The notes below the pieces were generated by a model. That model did no database searches and had not been told where the DNA came from. It saw only the letters and a list, made by a program, of their open reading frames with translations. From assembly GCA_963836195.1 (NCBI GenBank), contig CAWIIX010000033.1:496001-560000 (forward strand): a DNA stretch of 64,000 nucleotides, in the 5' to 3' direction. This DNA is from Trebonia sp963836195 (GTDB lineage Bacteria; Actinomycetota; Actinomycetes; Streptosporangiales; Streptosporangiaceae). This document shows positions 7,831-19,671 of the stretch, piece by piece; positions within the stretch are counted from its first letter, which is position 1, and each line of letters starts with the position of its first letter. A program made the position numbers and the translations under genes.

Positions 7831-8456
7831 GCCATTCTCCCTGTCGGTTGCGGGGTGACGTCGGGCTCGTCGGGGGCGCTGCCCGGGCGGTCGCCGGATT
7901 CGTCGTCGGCGCCGTCCGCGGCGTCGCTGGTGAGATTGCTGAGCTCACGGAGCCTGCGCAGGCCCCGCGAGCACGCGGCCTTGACCGTGCCGACCGAGCA
8001 GCCCATGGCCCGGGCCGCTTCCGCCTCGGACAGGTCCTCCCAGTACCTGAGCACGACCGCGGTCCGCTGCCGGGGCGGCAGCGCGCTCAGCAGCCGGATG
8101 ATCTGATCGCGCTGGTCCACCGCGTCGGTGCCGTCGGGCACCGAGGCCGGGTGGCCGAGCAGGCGCAGCCGCGCGCGCCAGGCCCCGTTGCGCCGCCAGC
8201 CGTCGGCGGCCAGGTGATACAGCGTCCGCCGGAGGTACCCCTCGGGGTCGCCCCGGATCGTCCGCCAGCGCCGGAACAGCCGCTCGAGCGCGGCCTGGAG
8301 CAGATCCTCGCCATCTGCGCGGCTGCCCGCGAGCAGCACCGCCGTCCGCAGCAGGTGCTCGCCCCGGGCGGCGAGGAGATCCTCGAGCACCGCGACCGGC
8401 TGGGCGGCGGCGTCATCCGGCCGCGGCCCAGGGCCGTCTGCACTTTCCGCATCCAT
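7827..8456 (-). CDS. SigE-family RNA polymerase sigma-70 factor (ECF)
   Basis: 209 residues; RBS AGAGGAA precedes the ATG. Region 2 lies at about residues 25-85 (LLRTAVLLAGSRADGEDLLQAALERLFRRWRTI). Region 4 lies at about 115-170 (LSALPPRQRTAVVLRYWEDLSEAEAARAMGCSVGTVKA). The helix-turn-helix is well preserved, and the C-terminal 35 residues are an acidic extension. It heads a two-gene operon with the membrane protein and should direct transcription of a small stress or envelope regulon. Its own promoter consensus is not recognisable upstream. Confidence 0.9.
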   Translation of the reverse strand: MDAESADGPGPRPDDAAAQPVAVLEDLLAARGEHLLRTAVLLAGSRADGEDLLQAALERLFRRWRTIRGDPEGYLRRTLYHLAADGWRRNGAWRARLRLLGHPASVPDGTDAVDQRDQIIRLLSALPPRQRTAVVLRYWEDLSEAEAARAMGCSVGTVKAACSRGLRRLRELSNLTSDAADGADDESGDRPGSAPDEPDVTPQPTGRMA

Positions 8457-8547
8457 CCGGTTCCTCTCGTCTCGTCACCGTCGCACACCAAGTACGAGTG
8501 AGGAGACCGCAAGGTTGACCGGCGGTAAAAGCAGGAACGCGCTAACG

Positions 8548-8832
8548 CTACGGCGCGTCGGGCGCGTCCGGGCCGCTGGCCGGGCTGCCCGGCTTGCCCG
8601 GTGAGCCGACCACGTAGTAGCCGAGGCCGGGATACCGGATCAGCAGGCCCTCGTCCACGAGCACGTTCAGCGCCTTGGAGCAGGTCTGCCGGGCGTGGCC
8701 GGATTGCTGGCTGAGCGTGGTGATCGACGGGGTAGGCGATCCTGGGGGATATGTCCCCTCCGCGATCGCCTTCCGCACGTCAGCGGCGAGGCGCACGTAC
8801 GCTCTTGGGTCTGATTCGTCACCTATCGACAT
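8548..8832 (-). CDS. GntR-family small transcriptional regulator
   Basis: About 94 residues from ATG 8832 (MSIGDESDPRAYVRLAADVRKAI). The winged helix-turn-helix covers about 10-75 (PTPSITTLSQQSGHARQTCSKALNVLVDEGLL), followed by RYPGLGYYV and a Pro/Gly tail. It has no effector domain, like short GntR proteins of actinomycetes. An upstream in-frame TTG (8871) would put the 20-bp palindrome inside the coding region, so 8832 is preferred. It is divergent from the gene at 8920. Confidence 0.85.
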   Translation of the reverse strand: MSIGDESDPRAYVRLAADVRKAIAEGTYPPGSPTPSITTLSQQSGHARQTCSKALNVLVDEGLLIRYPGLGYYVVGSPGKPGSPASGPDAPDAP

Positions 8833-8847
8833 TCTCGTACCGTACTC

Positions 8848-8867
8848 GATTGGCAAAGTTGCCAATC
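8848..8867. promoter_or_regulatory. Perfect 20-bp palindrome, likely GntR autoregulatory operator
   Basis: GATTGGCAAAGTTGCCAATC: 9-base arms around AG. It lies 16 bases before the GntR start and ~50 bases before the divergent gene, so it could control both. Operator function is inferred from position and symmetry. Confidence 0.7.
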
Positions 8868-8919
8868 GCAACGTTTCGACAGTAGTCGACCATTCCCGTG
8901 ATGCTGTATGCTCGCTCCC

Positions 8920-9252
8920 ATGTACCTATGGAGTCTGCTCGGCTATGACATCGTGGCGGGTCCGACCTCGCACGGCGTCTGCTCCGACGCGGCCAGCGCG
9001 ATGCGCATGGGCGAGCCGCGAGTGAAGGACGGCAGTGTCTTTCTCTGCATCGTCGAGGAGGTCCGCCTGCGGATCTCCGTCGGCGGCCTCGAGACCACCT
9101 ACCAGGGGACCGGCCGGTACTTCATCGGCCGCCGGACCCGGTCCGGCGGGGTCTACTGGGAGGCACTGACGCGGACCGTCGATCCGGCCGAGGTCTACCG
9201 CATCACGGGCCTCCCGCTCTGGATCGCGCAGGAGCTGGCCGACCGGGGCTAG
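8920..9252 (+). CDS. Small hypothetical protein beside GntR regulator
   Basis: 110 residues from ATG 8920 (MYLWSLLGYDIVAG); an in-frame ATG at 8908 is an alternative, and neither has a clear Shine-Dalgarno. The sequence is mixed alpha/beta, rich in charged residues (VFLCIVEEVRLRISVGGLETTYQGTGRYFIGRRTRSGGVYW), with no signal peptide or membrane helix. Pairing of such a short protein with a divergent short GntR regulator suggests shared control through the palindrome at 8848-8867. No family is recognised. Confidence 0.65.
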   Translation: MYLWSLLGYDIVAGPTSHGVCSDAASAMRMGEPRVKDGSVFLCIVEEVRLRISVGGLETTYQGTGRYFIGRRTRSGGVYWEALTRTVDPAEVYRITGLPLWIAQELADRG

Positions 9253-9295
9253 GCGCGCGCCGAGGTCGTTCGCCCGCTATGCCACGATGGGATCC

Positions 9296-10225
9296 ATGCG
9301 ACTTCGGATCTTCACTGAGCCTCAGCAGGGCGCCAGTTACGGCACGCTCCGGCGCGTCGCCAAGGCGGCCGAGGACCTTGGCTTTGACGCGTTCTTCCGC
9401 TCCGACCACTACCTGAGGATGGGCAGCGGGTCGGGCGAGCCCGGTCCGACCGACGCGTGGGCGACGCTCGCCGCGCTGGCCGTCGAGACCTCCACGATCA
9501 GGCTCGGCACGCTGGTCACGGCGGCCACCTTCCGGCTGCCGGGGCCGCTCGCGATCACCGTCGCGCAGGTGGACGAGATGAGCGGCGGCCGGGTCGAGTT
9601 CGGCCTCGGCACCGGCTGGTATGACGGCGAGCACCGGGCCTACGGCATCCCGTTCCCGCCGCTGAAGGAGCGGTTCGACCGCTTCGAGGAGCAGCTCGCG
9701 ATCATCACCGGCCTGTGGTCCACCCCGATCGGCCAGACGTTCTCCTACGACGGCGGGTACTACTCCCTGACGGACTCGCCCGCGCTGCCCAAGCCGGTCC
9801 AGCGGCCGAAGATCCCGGTGATCGTCGGCGGCGGCGGCGCGCGCCGGACCCCGGCCCTCGCCGCGCGCTACGCCGACGAGTTCAACGCGGCCTTCCGGCC
9901 CGCGCCGGACGTGGCAGTGGCCGTCGACCGGGTGCGGGAGGCGTGCGCCGCCGAGGGCCGCGACCCGGCCTCGATGATCTTCTCCACCGCCCAGGTCGTC
10001 TGCTGCGGCAAGGACGAGGCCGAGATCGCCCGCCGCGCCGCCGCGATCGGCCGTGAGCTGTCCGACCTGCGCGAGAACGGCCTCGCGGGCTCGCCGGCGG
10101 AGATCGTGGACAAGCTCGGCACGTTCGCCGAGGCCGGCGCCACCACCGCCTACCTGCAGATCCTCGACCTAGCCGACCTCGACCACCTCGACCTGCTCGC
10201 CTCTCAGGTCCTGCCCCAGCTCTAG
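9296..10225 (+). CDS. LLM-class F420-dependent oxidoreductase
   Basis: Luciferase-like TIM-barrel enzyme, 309 residues, full length. The start MRLRIFTEPQQGASYGTLRRVAKAAEDLGFDAFFRSDHYL is characteristic of F420-dependent TIGR03560-like members. GTLVTAATFRLPGPLAITVAQVDEMSGGRVEFGLGTGW and the IPVIVGGGGARRTPALAARYADEFN segment are conserved cofactor-site regions. It probably uses reduced F420 for hydride transfer to an unknown substrate. A GTG/ATG three codons upstream (9287) is possible. It is monocistronic, with inverted repeats downstream. Confidence 0.88.
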   Translation: MRLRIFTEPQQGASYGTLRRVAKAAEDLGFDAFFRSDHYLRMGSGSGEPGPTDAWATLAALAVETSTIRLGTLVTAATFRLPGPLAITVAQVDEMSGGRVEFGLGTGWYDGEHRAYGIPFPPLKERFDRFEEQLAIITGLWSTPIGQTFSYDGGYYSLTDSPALPKPVQRPKIPVIVGGGGARRTPALAARYADEFNAAFRPAPDVAVAVDRVREACAAEGRDPASMIFSTAQVVCCGKDEAEIARRAAAIGRELSDLRENGLAGSPAEIVDKLGTFAEAGATTAYLQILDLADLDHLDLLASQVLPQL

Positions 10226-10260
10226 CAACCCGCCCCGCCGCGGACCGCCGCCTGTCACCT

Positions 10261-10352
10261 ACGCCATCGACACCGATAGACGCCGATAGACGATGTCGAT
10301 GGCGTAGCCGACAGACCCGGATTCCTGTCGATGGCGTAGCCGACAGGAATCC
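10261..10352. terminator. Two nested hairpins after the LLM oxidoreductase
   Basis: First stem: ACGCCATCGACA (10261-10272) pairs with TGTCGATGGCGT (10294-10305). Second stem: GGATTCCTGTCG (10319-10330) pairs with CGACAGGAATCC (10341-10352) around ATGGCGTAGC. The phrase TCGATGGCGTAGCCGACAG occurs twice, so alternative pairings are possible. Terminator function inferred. Confidence 0.6.
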
Positions 10353-10442
10353 TCGGGCGCCGCCGAAATCTCATCATTTGAACCCGCTGGGCCCGTTTAC
10401 ACAGGGCCGAGCATCGACGTTGACCTGGCGATTCGGGACAGA

Positions 10443-13400
10443 ATGGTGCTAACGGTCGCCCGGGTGCCTACGATCGATGATGTGGCAAGGTTCTCTGGGG
10501 GGCGGCGCGGGCGTCGGGGGTCGGGCGCCGAAGACTGGCCTGATGACGAAGGCGGGGCTGATACCAACTCCTGGGACGGCGGGGGCGCCGGTCCAGGAGG
10601 CGATGCCGGGTTGGCGGGGAACGAGGGTTCGGGGTATCGGGGTTCGGGGTTTGCCGGGAGTCCTGGTTACGACCGCGTGAGCGGCGGACCGATCCCGGCC
10701 GGCGGCCCAGCGCCCGCGGCCCCCGGATTCACCGGCGGGCCCGGTTTCGCTGGCGAGCCTGCCGGGCGACCGCGACCAGGCGATGGTCGCGCTGGTGGCT
10801 ACGGACCTGGCGGGCAGTCCGCGCCGCTCGCCGGGCCGTTCGCGGCCCAGCAAGCGGCCGCCCAGCAGGCGACTGCGCAGCCTCCGGGCCAGTTTCCCGG
10901 ACGACCGCAGGGCGGCGCGCCGGGGGGCGGTGGGCAGTACGGCGGCCAGCAGCACGGCGGCGGCAGGTCCGGCGGTCCGCCGCCTGGCGCGTCGTATGCG
11001 GCTTCGCCCCCGGGCAGAGGGCCGGACGGCGGCGCGCGGTACGAACGGGGACCGGACGGCGGTCAGTACACCCCCGGGGGGTTTCCCGGCGACGGCCAGA
11101 TGCGCCCAGGACAGCCGGGCGCAGCGCAGCCCGGCCCCGGACATCCGGGCGGCGGACCTTTCGCCGAACAGCCACGTCCGGGGGCATTCGGCTCGGCGCC
11201 TCAGTTCCCAGCGTCTCAGTTTCCGGGGCCTCAGTTTCCCGGACAGCAGTTTCCCGGACAGCTTCCAGGGCCGCAGGGACCGGGCCCGCAGGGACTGGGC
11301 CCGCAAGGACCGAGCCCGCAAGGACCGAGCCCGCGAGGGCCAGGGCCGCAGGGGCCAGGACCGTTCAACGGCGGCCAGAACGGCGGTGGCTTCCCCGGCC
11401 CTGGTCAGGTTCCCGTAGCCGGCGGCCCCGGCGGGCAGGGTGCGCCCGGGTTTTACGGGCCGGGAGTCCAGGGCGGCATGCCGCCCGGCTACCCGGGCCA
11501 GCAGCCGGGGCAGTTTCCTGCCGGTCCTCCGATGCAGTCGGGACCGTTCCCGGCGGGCGGATCGTTCCCGCCCGGGATGCCCGCGCAGGGCCAGTTTCCG
11601 CCCGGGTACTCAGGCCCGGGCGGACCCGTCGGCCAGCAGCAGAGCGGACCTGGTCCCGTTCCGCCCGGGGCGCTGCCGCCGGGGCACGCTCTGCCCCGGG
11701 ACAGCTTGCTCCGCCGGGGGGATTCGCCGGACCCAACGCGTTCGCCGGGCCCGGTGTGTTCCCCCCACCGGGACAGTTCGCTCCACCGGGACAGTTCGCT
11801 CCACCGGGACAGTTCGCTCCACCGGGACAGTTCGCTCCACCGGGACAGTTCGCTCAGCCCGGTCAGTTCGGTCCGGGCGCCCTGCCCGGCGAGCCGATGC
11901 CGGGCGGGCAGTTCCGCGCGCCCCAGTACGGCCCGTCTGGCCCGTCTGGCCCGTACGGCCCGTACGGGCCGTACGCACCGGCCGGTGATTTCGCGGCGCC
12001 CGGCCAGGTCCCAGTGGACTGGCCGGGCGCCGGACCGGTTCCGCCCGGCGGGTTCCCGGCCGGGCCGCCCGGGCCGGGACCGCTCGCCTCGGGGCCCGCG
12101 TGGGCCGGCCGCGACGTCGGTCCGGCCCCGGCCGACCCTTACCAGAGTCAGGGCGCGTTCGCCGGCGCCTACGTCCCGGATGGCGCCGGGTCGGTTCCCC
12201 ACCTCGACGCCGATGGAGAGCGGGTCCTGACTCCCACCACCATCTACGCACCCGGCAGCCTGATCGTCACGCCCGAGGGCGGCGAAACCGATCCGGCCGC
12301 CCGGCCCGCCGATGGCCCGGCTGGCGGCGGTCCGGGATATGGCGCGCCGTACGGACACGCGCCGGGCCCGACCCAGGACCCTTACGCAGCCCAGGGGCCG
12401 CTCTCCGGCCCCGGATACTTCCCCGCCGATGGCGCATTCGCAGGTCACGGGGGTGCCCCGGCCGCCGGTGCGTTTCCAGGACCAGGTCAGTTCGCAGGCC
12501 AGGGCGGTTTCCCCGGACCTGGCGCGCCAGCACCTGGCGGACCAGGACCCGGTGGACCGGCACCCGGCGGATTCGGGCCGGGAGGATTTGCGGGGCCCGG
12601 CGGGGCCACCGGGCCCATGCCAGGAAACGGCCCTGTTCCCGGATACCCCTCGGCACCTGGGTACGCCACCTCCGGAGGTTTCCCGGGGCCGGGCGGTTAC
12701 GGCCCGCCCGGGCAGCCGGGCCCGTACGGCGCCCAGGGCCAGCCAGGTCCTTACGGCCTGCAGGGGTCTCCAGGGCCGTACGAGGCGCAGGGCCACCAAG
12801 GTCAGTTCGGTCCCCAAGGTCAGCCCGGGCCGTACAGCGCCCAAGGTCAGCCTGGACCCTACAGCGCCCAAGGTCAGCCCGGCCCGTATGGCGCCCAAGG
12901 CCAGCCTGGTCAGTTCGGCCCGCAGGGCCAGCCAGGCCCCTACGGCATGCAAGGATCGCCAGGCCCCTATGCTGCGCCAGGCCAGCCCGGGCAATTCGGC
13001 GGGCCGGGACCATCAGCCCCCCATGACGCGCAGCGGCCGTCGGGGCCGTACGGAGGGCACGGCCACCCTGGCCAGCCCAGCCCCGGCCAAGGTCCGTCAG
13101 CATCGGCCGGCTACCCGCCGCCGAACGGGCAGCAGCGCGGCCCGGTGGGCTATGCGGGCCCAGTCGGCCCGAGCGGCTTTGCCGGCCCCGCCGGTCCAGT
13201 CGGTGGACCCGCCGGTCCAGTCGGTGGCCCGGCCGGTCCTGGCGGTTCGGCCGGTCCTGGCGGCGCCCGAGCTTGGAACGCCGACCAGGGGCGCAGGGCA
13301 CCGGGCTGGCAGCCCGCAGCCGGGCCGGGCCAGAACGGGTACCCCGACTACGGGTACCCGTCCGCCGACGGGTACGGCCAGACCGTCAACGGCGGCGAGT

Positions 13401-14293
13401 ACGCGTATGTGATCAGCGACAGCGCCACGCGCGATGCGCGTACGGCGAAGCCGCGCGATCCGCAGCAGCCTCCTGCGGCCCCGCCCCGGCGCCGGACGCG
13501 GGAAGAACGCATGCAGGCCAGACCGATCGGAGCGACCCGCTCGATCACGGCGGGAAGAGCGGAGGAGACCCGCGCCGCCAACTCGCCCGCGAACGCCAAC
13601 CCATCGGCGAATGCAGACGCGAGCGGCGCCTACGGCCCCGACGATCCCGCGTACGGGCCGCCCCGGCCGGGCTGGTCCCACCAGGATCGGCCGATCGCAG
13701 ACGTGCGCGGTGCGGGACACCCGGCTGGAGCCGAGCCGGTCGGAGCCGCGGACCCCAGCCCAGCGCCAGCCAAGGCCGAGCAGATCGCCGCCGAGCCGGA
13801 CAGGCTCGAGCAGTTCAACGCGGAGCAACTTAAGGTCGAACAGCTCGCAACCGCGCAGGTCAGGGCCGTGCAGTCCAGCGCCGGCCCAGCCCAGCCCGAG
13901 CAGCCGGCCAGCACGCCCCCGGCCGCCACGGACCAGCCCGCCGTCCGCGGCCCGTTCGAGCCGCTCGTCGAGCACGATCGCCAGCCATCCGCGTCAGCCG
14001 CGGACCATGCGGCAACGGATGCGGACGGCCGGCCCTACGAATTCCCCGGACTCGACGACGACGCGCCCGCTGGATCGGCGGATGCCGCGCTCGACCGGCT
14101 CAAGGAGCTGCACCGGACCGCGGCCGCGGTCGCCCCGCAGAGCCTCGACGCCCACTTTGACCAGCTCCTGGAACGGCAGCGGAGGCTGATCAGCGAGTAC
14201 ATCAAGGAATCGGAGGGGCCGTCGGCGGCGGCCGACGCCTCCGGTGATGACAGCCTGGTCGGCTTCGGCGGTGACTTCACGGGCACCCGGTGA
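10443..14293 (+). CDS. Giant Pro/Gly/Gln-rich collagen-like protein, split by one frameshift
   Basis: Two overlapping open frames (10443-12230 and 11756-14293) carry one continuous low-complexity protein of about 1280 residues. The switch is near 11690, where PPGALPPGHA in frame one continues as PGQLAPPGGFAGP in the other. The N-terminal ~60 residues are charged (VPTIDDVARFSGGRRGRR..EDWPDDEGG). The centre is Gly-X-Y-like: GQFAPP repeats, then PGPYGAQGQ-type repeats. The last ~250 residues are more ordered, ending with a coiled-coil-like helix (DAHFDQLLERQRRLISEYIKE). No signal peptide or membrane span, so probably intracellular. The GTG at 10464 is an alternative start. Function unknown; coupled to the dehydrogenase downstream. 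Confidence 0.65.
11765..11854 (+). repeat. Five perfect 18-bp tandem repeats (PPGQFA)
   Basis: Five consecutive identical units of CCACCGGGACAGTTCGCT inside the collagen-like gene, just downstream of the frameshift. Slippage in such a run is a plausible source of copy-number variation. Confidence 0.9.
12700..13015 (+). repeat. Collagen-like PGPYGAQGQ repeat block
   Basis: About eleven imperfect repeats of a 9-12-residue unit (PGPYxxQG[QS]PG or QGQFGPQG) in frame two of the giant protein. Glycine occurs every third residue for long stretches, as in bacterial collagen-like proteins, but with Gln and Tyr in place of charged residues. Confidence 0.8.
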
Positions 14294-15072
14294 GCGTCGT
14301 CATCGCCGTCCTCGGCTTCGGCGAGGCCGGGTCGCTGATCGCCCGTGACCTGGTGGCGGGCGGCGCCGCCGTGCGCGGCTTCGACCCCCGGGTGCCTGCC
14401 CCGGCGGGCGTCACCGCTGCGGGCAGCGACGCGGAGGCGGTCACCGGCGCCGACCTTGTGCTCAGCGTCAACAGCGCCAGCGAGGCCGTGGCGGCGTTCA
14501 CCGCGTCTACCGAAGCGCTAGCAGCCGGAACGATCTGGGCCGACCTCAACACAGCGTCCCCGGCCGTCAAGCAGCGCCTGGCCGTGCTCGGCCGCGAGCG
14601 CGAGATCCCGGTCACCGACATCGCGATGATGGCACCGGTCCCGGGCAACGGCTTGCGCGTCCCGATGCTCGCCAGCGGCGACGCCGCCGCCCGGGTCGCG
14701 GTCATCCTGCGCGGCCACGGCGCCGACATCGAGGTCCTCGACGGCCCGGCCGGGCTGGCCGCCACCCGTAAGCTGCTCCGCAGCGTCTTCTACAAGGGCA
14801 TGGCCTCGTCGATCGTCGAGGCCCTGGAGGCGGCGCGGGCGGCCGGACTCGAGGACTGGCTGCGACCGCACATCGGCCAGGAACTGTCCGCCGCCGACGC
14901 CACCACCGTCGAGCGGATCGTCACCGGGACCCGGCGGCACGCCGTCCGCCGCGGTCACGAGATGGCGGCCGCCGCCGAGATGCTCACCGACCTCGGCGTC
15001 CAGCCCATCATGGCCGACGCCAGCCGCGCCCTGCACGAGCGCCTGGCCGAAGAAAACCGCCCCAACGCCTAA
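14290..15072 (+). CDS. NAD(P)-dependent oxidoreductase, 6-phosphogluconate-dehydrogenase-like with DUF1932
   Basis: 260 residues. GTG 14290 overlaps the preceding stop (GTGA). N-terminal Rossmann domain (IAVLGFGEAGSLIARDLV, then GFDPRVP). The substrate-side segment IWADLNTASPAVKQRLA and the lysine-bearing helix GLAATRKLLRSVFYKGMASSIVEALEAA resemble beta-hydroxyacid dehydrogenases. The C-terminal part fits the DUF1932 all-helical domain. Substrate unknown. Translational coupling to a structural-looking low-complexity protein is unusual. Confidence 0.82.
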   Translation: MSVVIAVLGFGEAGSLIARDLVAGGAAVRGFDPRVPAPAGVTAAGSDAEAVTGADLVLSVNSASEAVAAFTASTEALAAGTIWADLNTASPAVKQRLAVLGREREIPVTDIAMMAPVPGNGLRVPMLASGDAAARVAVILRGHGADIEVLDGPAGLAATRKLLRSVFYKGMASSIVEALEAARAAGLEDWLRPHIGQELSAADATTVERIVTGTRRHAVRRGHEMAAAAEMLTDLGVQPIMADASRALHERLAEENRPNA

Positions 15073-15116
15073 TAACAGCAAGAAGCTCGACGCATCCTCA
15101 GATAACAGCAAGAAGC
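15071..15116. repeat. Pair of AATAACAGCAAGAAGC direct repeats (core-less form of dispersed element)
   Basis: Two copies of [AG]ATAACAGCAAGAAGC at 15071-15086 and 15101-15116, immediately after the stop of the dehydrogenase. The same 15-mers bound the ~120-bp elements at 24349-24468 and 58403-58520, but here only 14 bases lie between them. Confidence 0.8.
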
Positions 15117-15173
15117 GCGAAGCCAGGCACGCAACCGCGCCCCGACCGTTTGCCGGACCCCCGCGCGAAGTAC

Positions 15174-15185
15174 CTTGATATCGAG
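15174..15185. promoter_or_regulatory. Near-palindrome upstream of aconitase
   Basis: CTTGATATCGAG is a 12-base inverted repeat with one mismatch, in the 240-base leader region of acnA. Position suits a regulator site. The rest of 15117-15313 has no recognisable gene, only the acnA Shine-Dalgarno GAGGAGG at about 15294-15300. Confidence 0.35.
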
Positions 15186-15313
15186 ATACTGTAGGTTTAG
15201 CACCCGGGGGACACCGCAGACGCGTGAAGCAAGCAGCACCAAGACGCGAAGCACAAGACGAAGAACAAGACGTACGAACACGAGCATGACTGGGCGAGGA
15301 GGCTCAACCAACG

Positions 15314-18010
<2,697 letters not shown>

Positions 18011-18034
18011 CGCGAGCAATCACACGGAAACAAC

Positions 18035-18084
18035 AACGCCTGCGGCAACCGTTAGCAAACACGTTAACGGTTGCCGCAGGCGTT
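18035..18084 (+). terminator. Terminator of acnA, 20-bp stem
   Basis: AACGCCTGCGGCAACCGTTA (18035-18054) pairs perfectly with 18065-18084 across a 10-base loop, 25 bases after the acnA stop. AGGTTT follows. The longest perfect stem in the window. Confidence 0.9.
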
Positions 18085-18143
18085 AGGTTTAGTAGCGCCC
18101 CCGCCGCGTACCGCGCCCGCCCGCAGGCCGATAGGCTCGACCC

Positions 18144-19589
18144 ATGGCCCACGACCACGACCACGTCAACTCCCACGGTGTCGCCGATGACTTCGAGTAC
18201 GAGGACATCGACATCAAGGAGGCGCTCGGCCTGCCCGACGCGCTGCCGCCGATCCGCTTGCTGCCGCTGCCCGAACTCGCGGCCGAGGCCCGTCGGGCCC
18301 CCCTCATGGCCCAGCTCGCAGCTCTCGCCGCCTGGGTCGGCAAGGACGGCAAGGAGGTGGACGAGGACGGCGACCTAACCCCGGACGACCAGGCCGAAGT
18401 CGTCGCCGCGCTCGGCGTCACCCCCGAGGACTTCGACTTCCTGTGGGAGTACGCGCTCGGCGTGGAATGGCTCCTGTTCGACCCCGATGACGAGGACCGG
18501 GTGCTGCAGGGCGAGACCGCCGACGACTGGGCCTCCGGCGACGACGAGTCGGTCTTCGCCGCCTGGTCGTCGACCATGGCCGCCGTGCTCGGCGAGACGC
18601 TCGAGCTCTACGGCCCGGAGCCCGACTTCGACGAGGACGAGGACGAGGACGAGGGCGACGACCAGGAGTTCAACTTCACCGGCCAGGGGATGGCGATCGC
18701 CATCCTGCTCTTCCTCGCCCGCCGGGAAGGCCTCACCGGCGAGGAATTCACCGAGGTGCTGTGGGAGAACGCATCCGGCGCCGACCCCGATGACGACGAG
18801 GAGCTCAGCGACGAGCTGGCCGAGGCCCGCGAGCGCTGGGAAGAGGAGTACGGCGACCCCGCCCGGCTGCTGCTGGACAAGCTGCAGACGGTGCTCGCGA
18901 TCACCTCCGGCGACGACGTCATCCGGCTCACCCCGCTGGCCCTGGCCGCGCTGCACGAGCAGCTGGTCGAGGCCGGGGTGGACATCCCGCTGCTGCCGCC
19001 GACCGCGGCCGAACTCACCGGCGGCGAGCTGCTGGCGATGGCCGAGGGCGTCACCGACGCCGAGTTCGAGGCCGAGGCGCAGGCGTGGGTGGAGTCCCGC
19101 GGCGACGACCCGGCCGCCAGGGAACTGCTCGAGCTCGCCGCCGAGGGTCACCCGGGCGAGCGGATGCTCGCGATCGCCGTCGTCACCGCGATCGGCGCCC
19201 CGGCCGAGCCGGCCCTCCGCGAGAGCCTGGCGGTCGAGTCGCTCCGCGGCTACGCCAAGGTCGCGCTGCTGTCGCTGGCGGGCGTCGACGACATCAGCGG
19301 GGCGGGCGACGTGCCGTCGGAGCTCGAGCTCGGCCCCGACGACCTCGCCTGGATCGCCACCGACCTGCTGGCGCTGGCCTGCGACGACGAGTACCCGGAC
19401 CCGGACGACCTGGCGGTCAGCTTCCGCGAGGCGGTTCCGGTCGGCCAGGAGGTGCCGCTGTTCGACGCGATGGCGCGCAGCGCCCACCCGGACGCCGAGG
19501 ACGTGCTCAACCACCTCGGCCGCCACCACCCGGACAAGCAGGTCTCCAAGGCGGCCAGAACGGCCGCGCACAAAGCCGCCTCCCGCTAG
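18144..19589 (+). CDS. Highly acidic hypothetical protein
   Basis: 481 residues. Starts with a His/Asp run (MAHDHDHVNSHG). Strongly acidic stretch DFDEDEDEDEGDDQEFN near residue 165. The N-terminal half mentions helices typical of a globular all-alpha protein. The C-terminal part (about 320-480) has repeated helical pairs like HEAT repeats (AVVTAIGAPAEPALRESL, GYAKVALLSLAGVDD, NHLGRHHPDKQVSKAARTAAHKAASR). No signal peptide or membrane helix. The basic C-terminal tail could bind nucleic acid or membranes. Function unknown. Confidence 0.75.
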   Translation: MAHDHDHVNSHGVADDFEYEDIDIKEALGLPDALPPIRLLPLPELAAEARRAPLMAQLAALAAWVGKDGKEVDEDGDLTPDDQAEVVAALGVTPEDFDFLWEYALGVEWLLFDPDDEDRVLQGETADDWASGDDESVFAAWSSTMAAVLGETLELYGPEPDFDEDEDEDEGDDQEFNFTGQGMAIAILLFLARREGLTGEEFTEVLWENASGADPDDDEELSDELAEARERWEEEYGDPARLLLDKLQTVLAITSGDDVIRLTPLALAALHEQLVEAGVDIPLLPPTAAELTGGELLAMAEGVTDAEFEAEAQAWVESRGDDPAARELLELAAEGHPGERMLAIAVVTAIGAPAEPALRESLAVESLRGYAKVALLSLAGVDDISGAGDVPSELELGPDDLAWIATDLLALACDDEYPDPDDLAVSFREAVPVGQEVPLFDAMARSAHPDAEDVLNHLGRHHPDKQVSKAARTAAHKAASR

Positions 19590-19671
19590 CAGCGCCCCCG
19601 GTAACGTTGTCAGCGGGTCGGCGCGGGAACGCCGGCCCGCCGGGGACAACTGAACGGGGAAGGGCGCGCCG

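Noticed and set aside
10261..10352. Riboswitch or small RNA
   Set aside because: Nested inverted repeats only; no recognisable riboswitch core and placed after, not before, a gene.
11489..12994. 501-residue minus-strand ORF with Trp/Ser/Glu repeats
   Set aside because: Antisense of the 18-bp and collagen-like repeats; its regularity comes from the sense repeats.
15071..15116. Possible CRISPR-like repeat-spacer unit
   Set aside because: Only two repeats, 14-base gap, and the same 15-mers delimit a larger dispersed element elsewhere.
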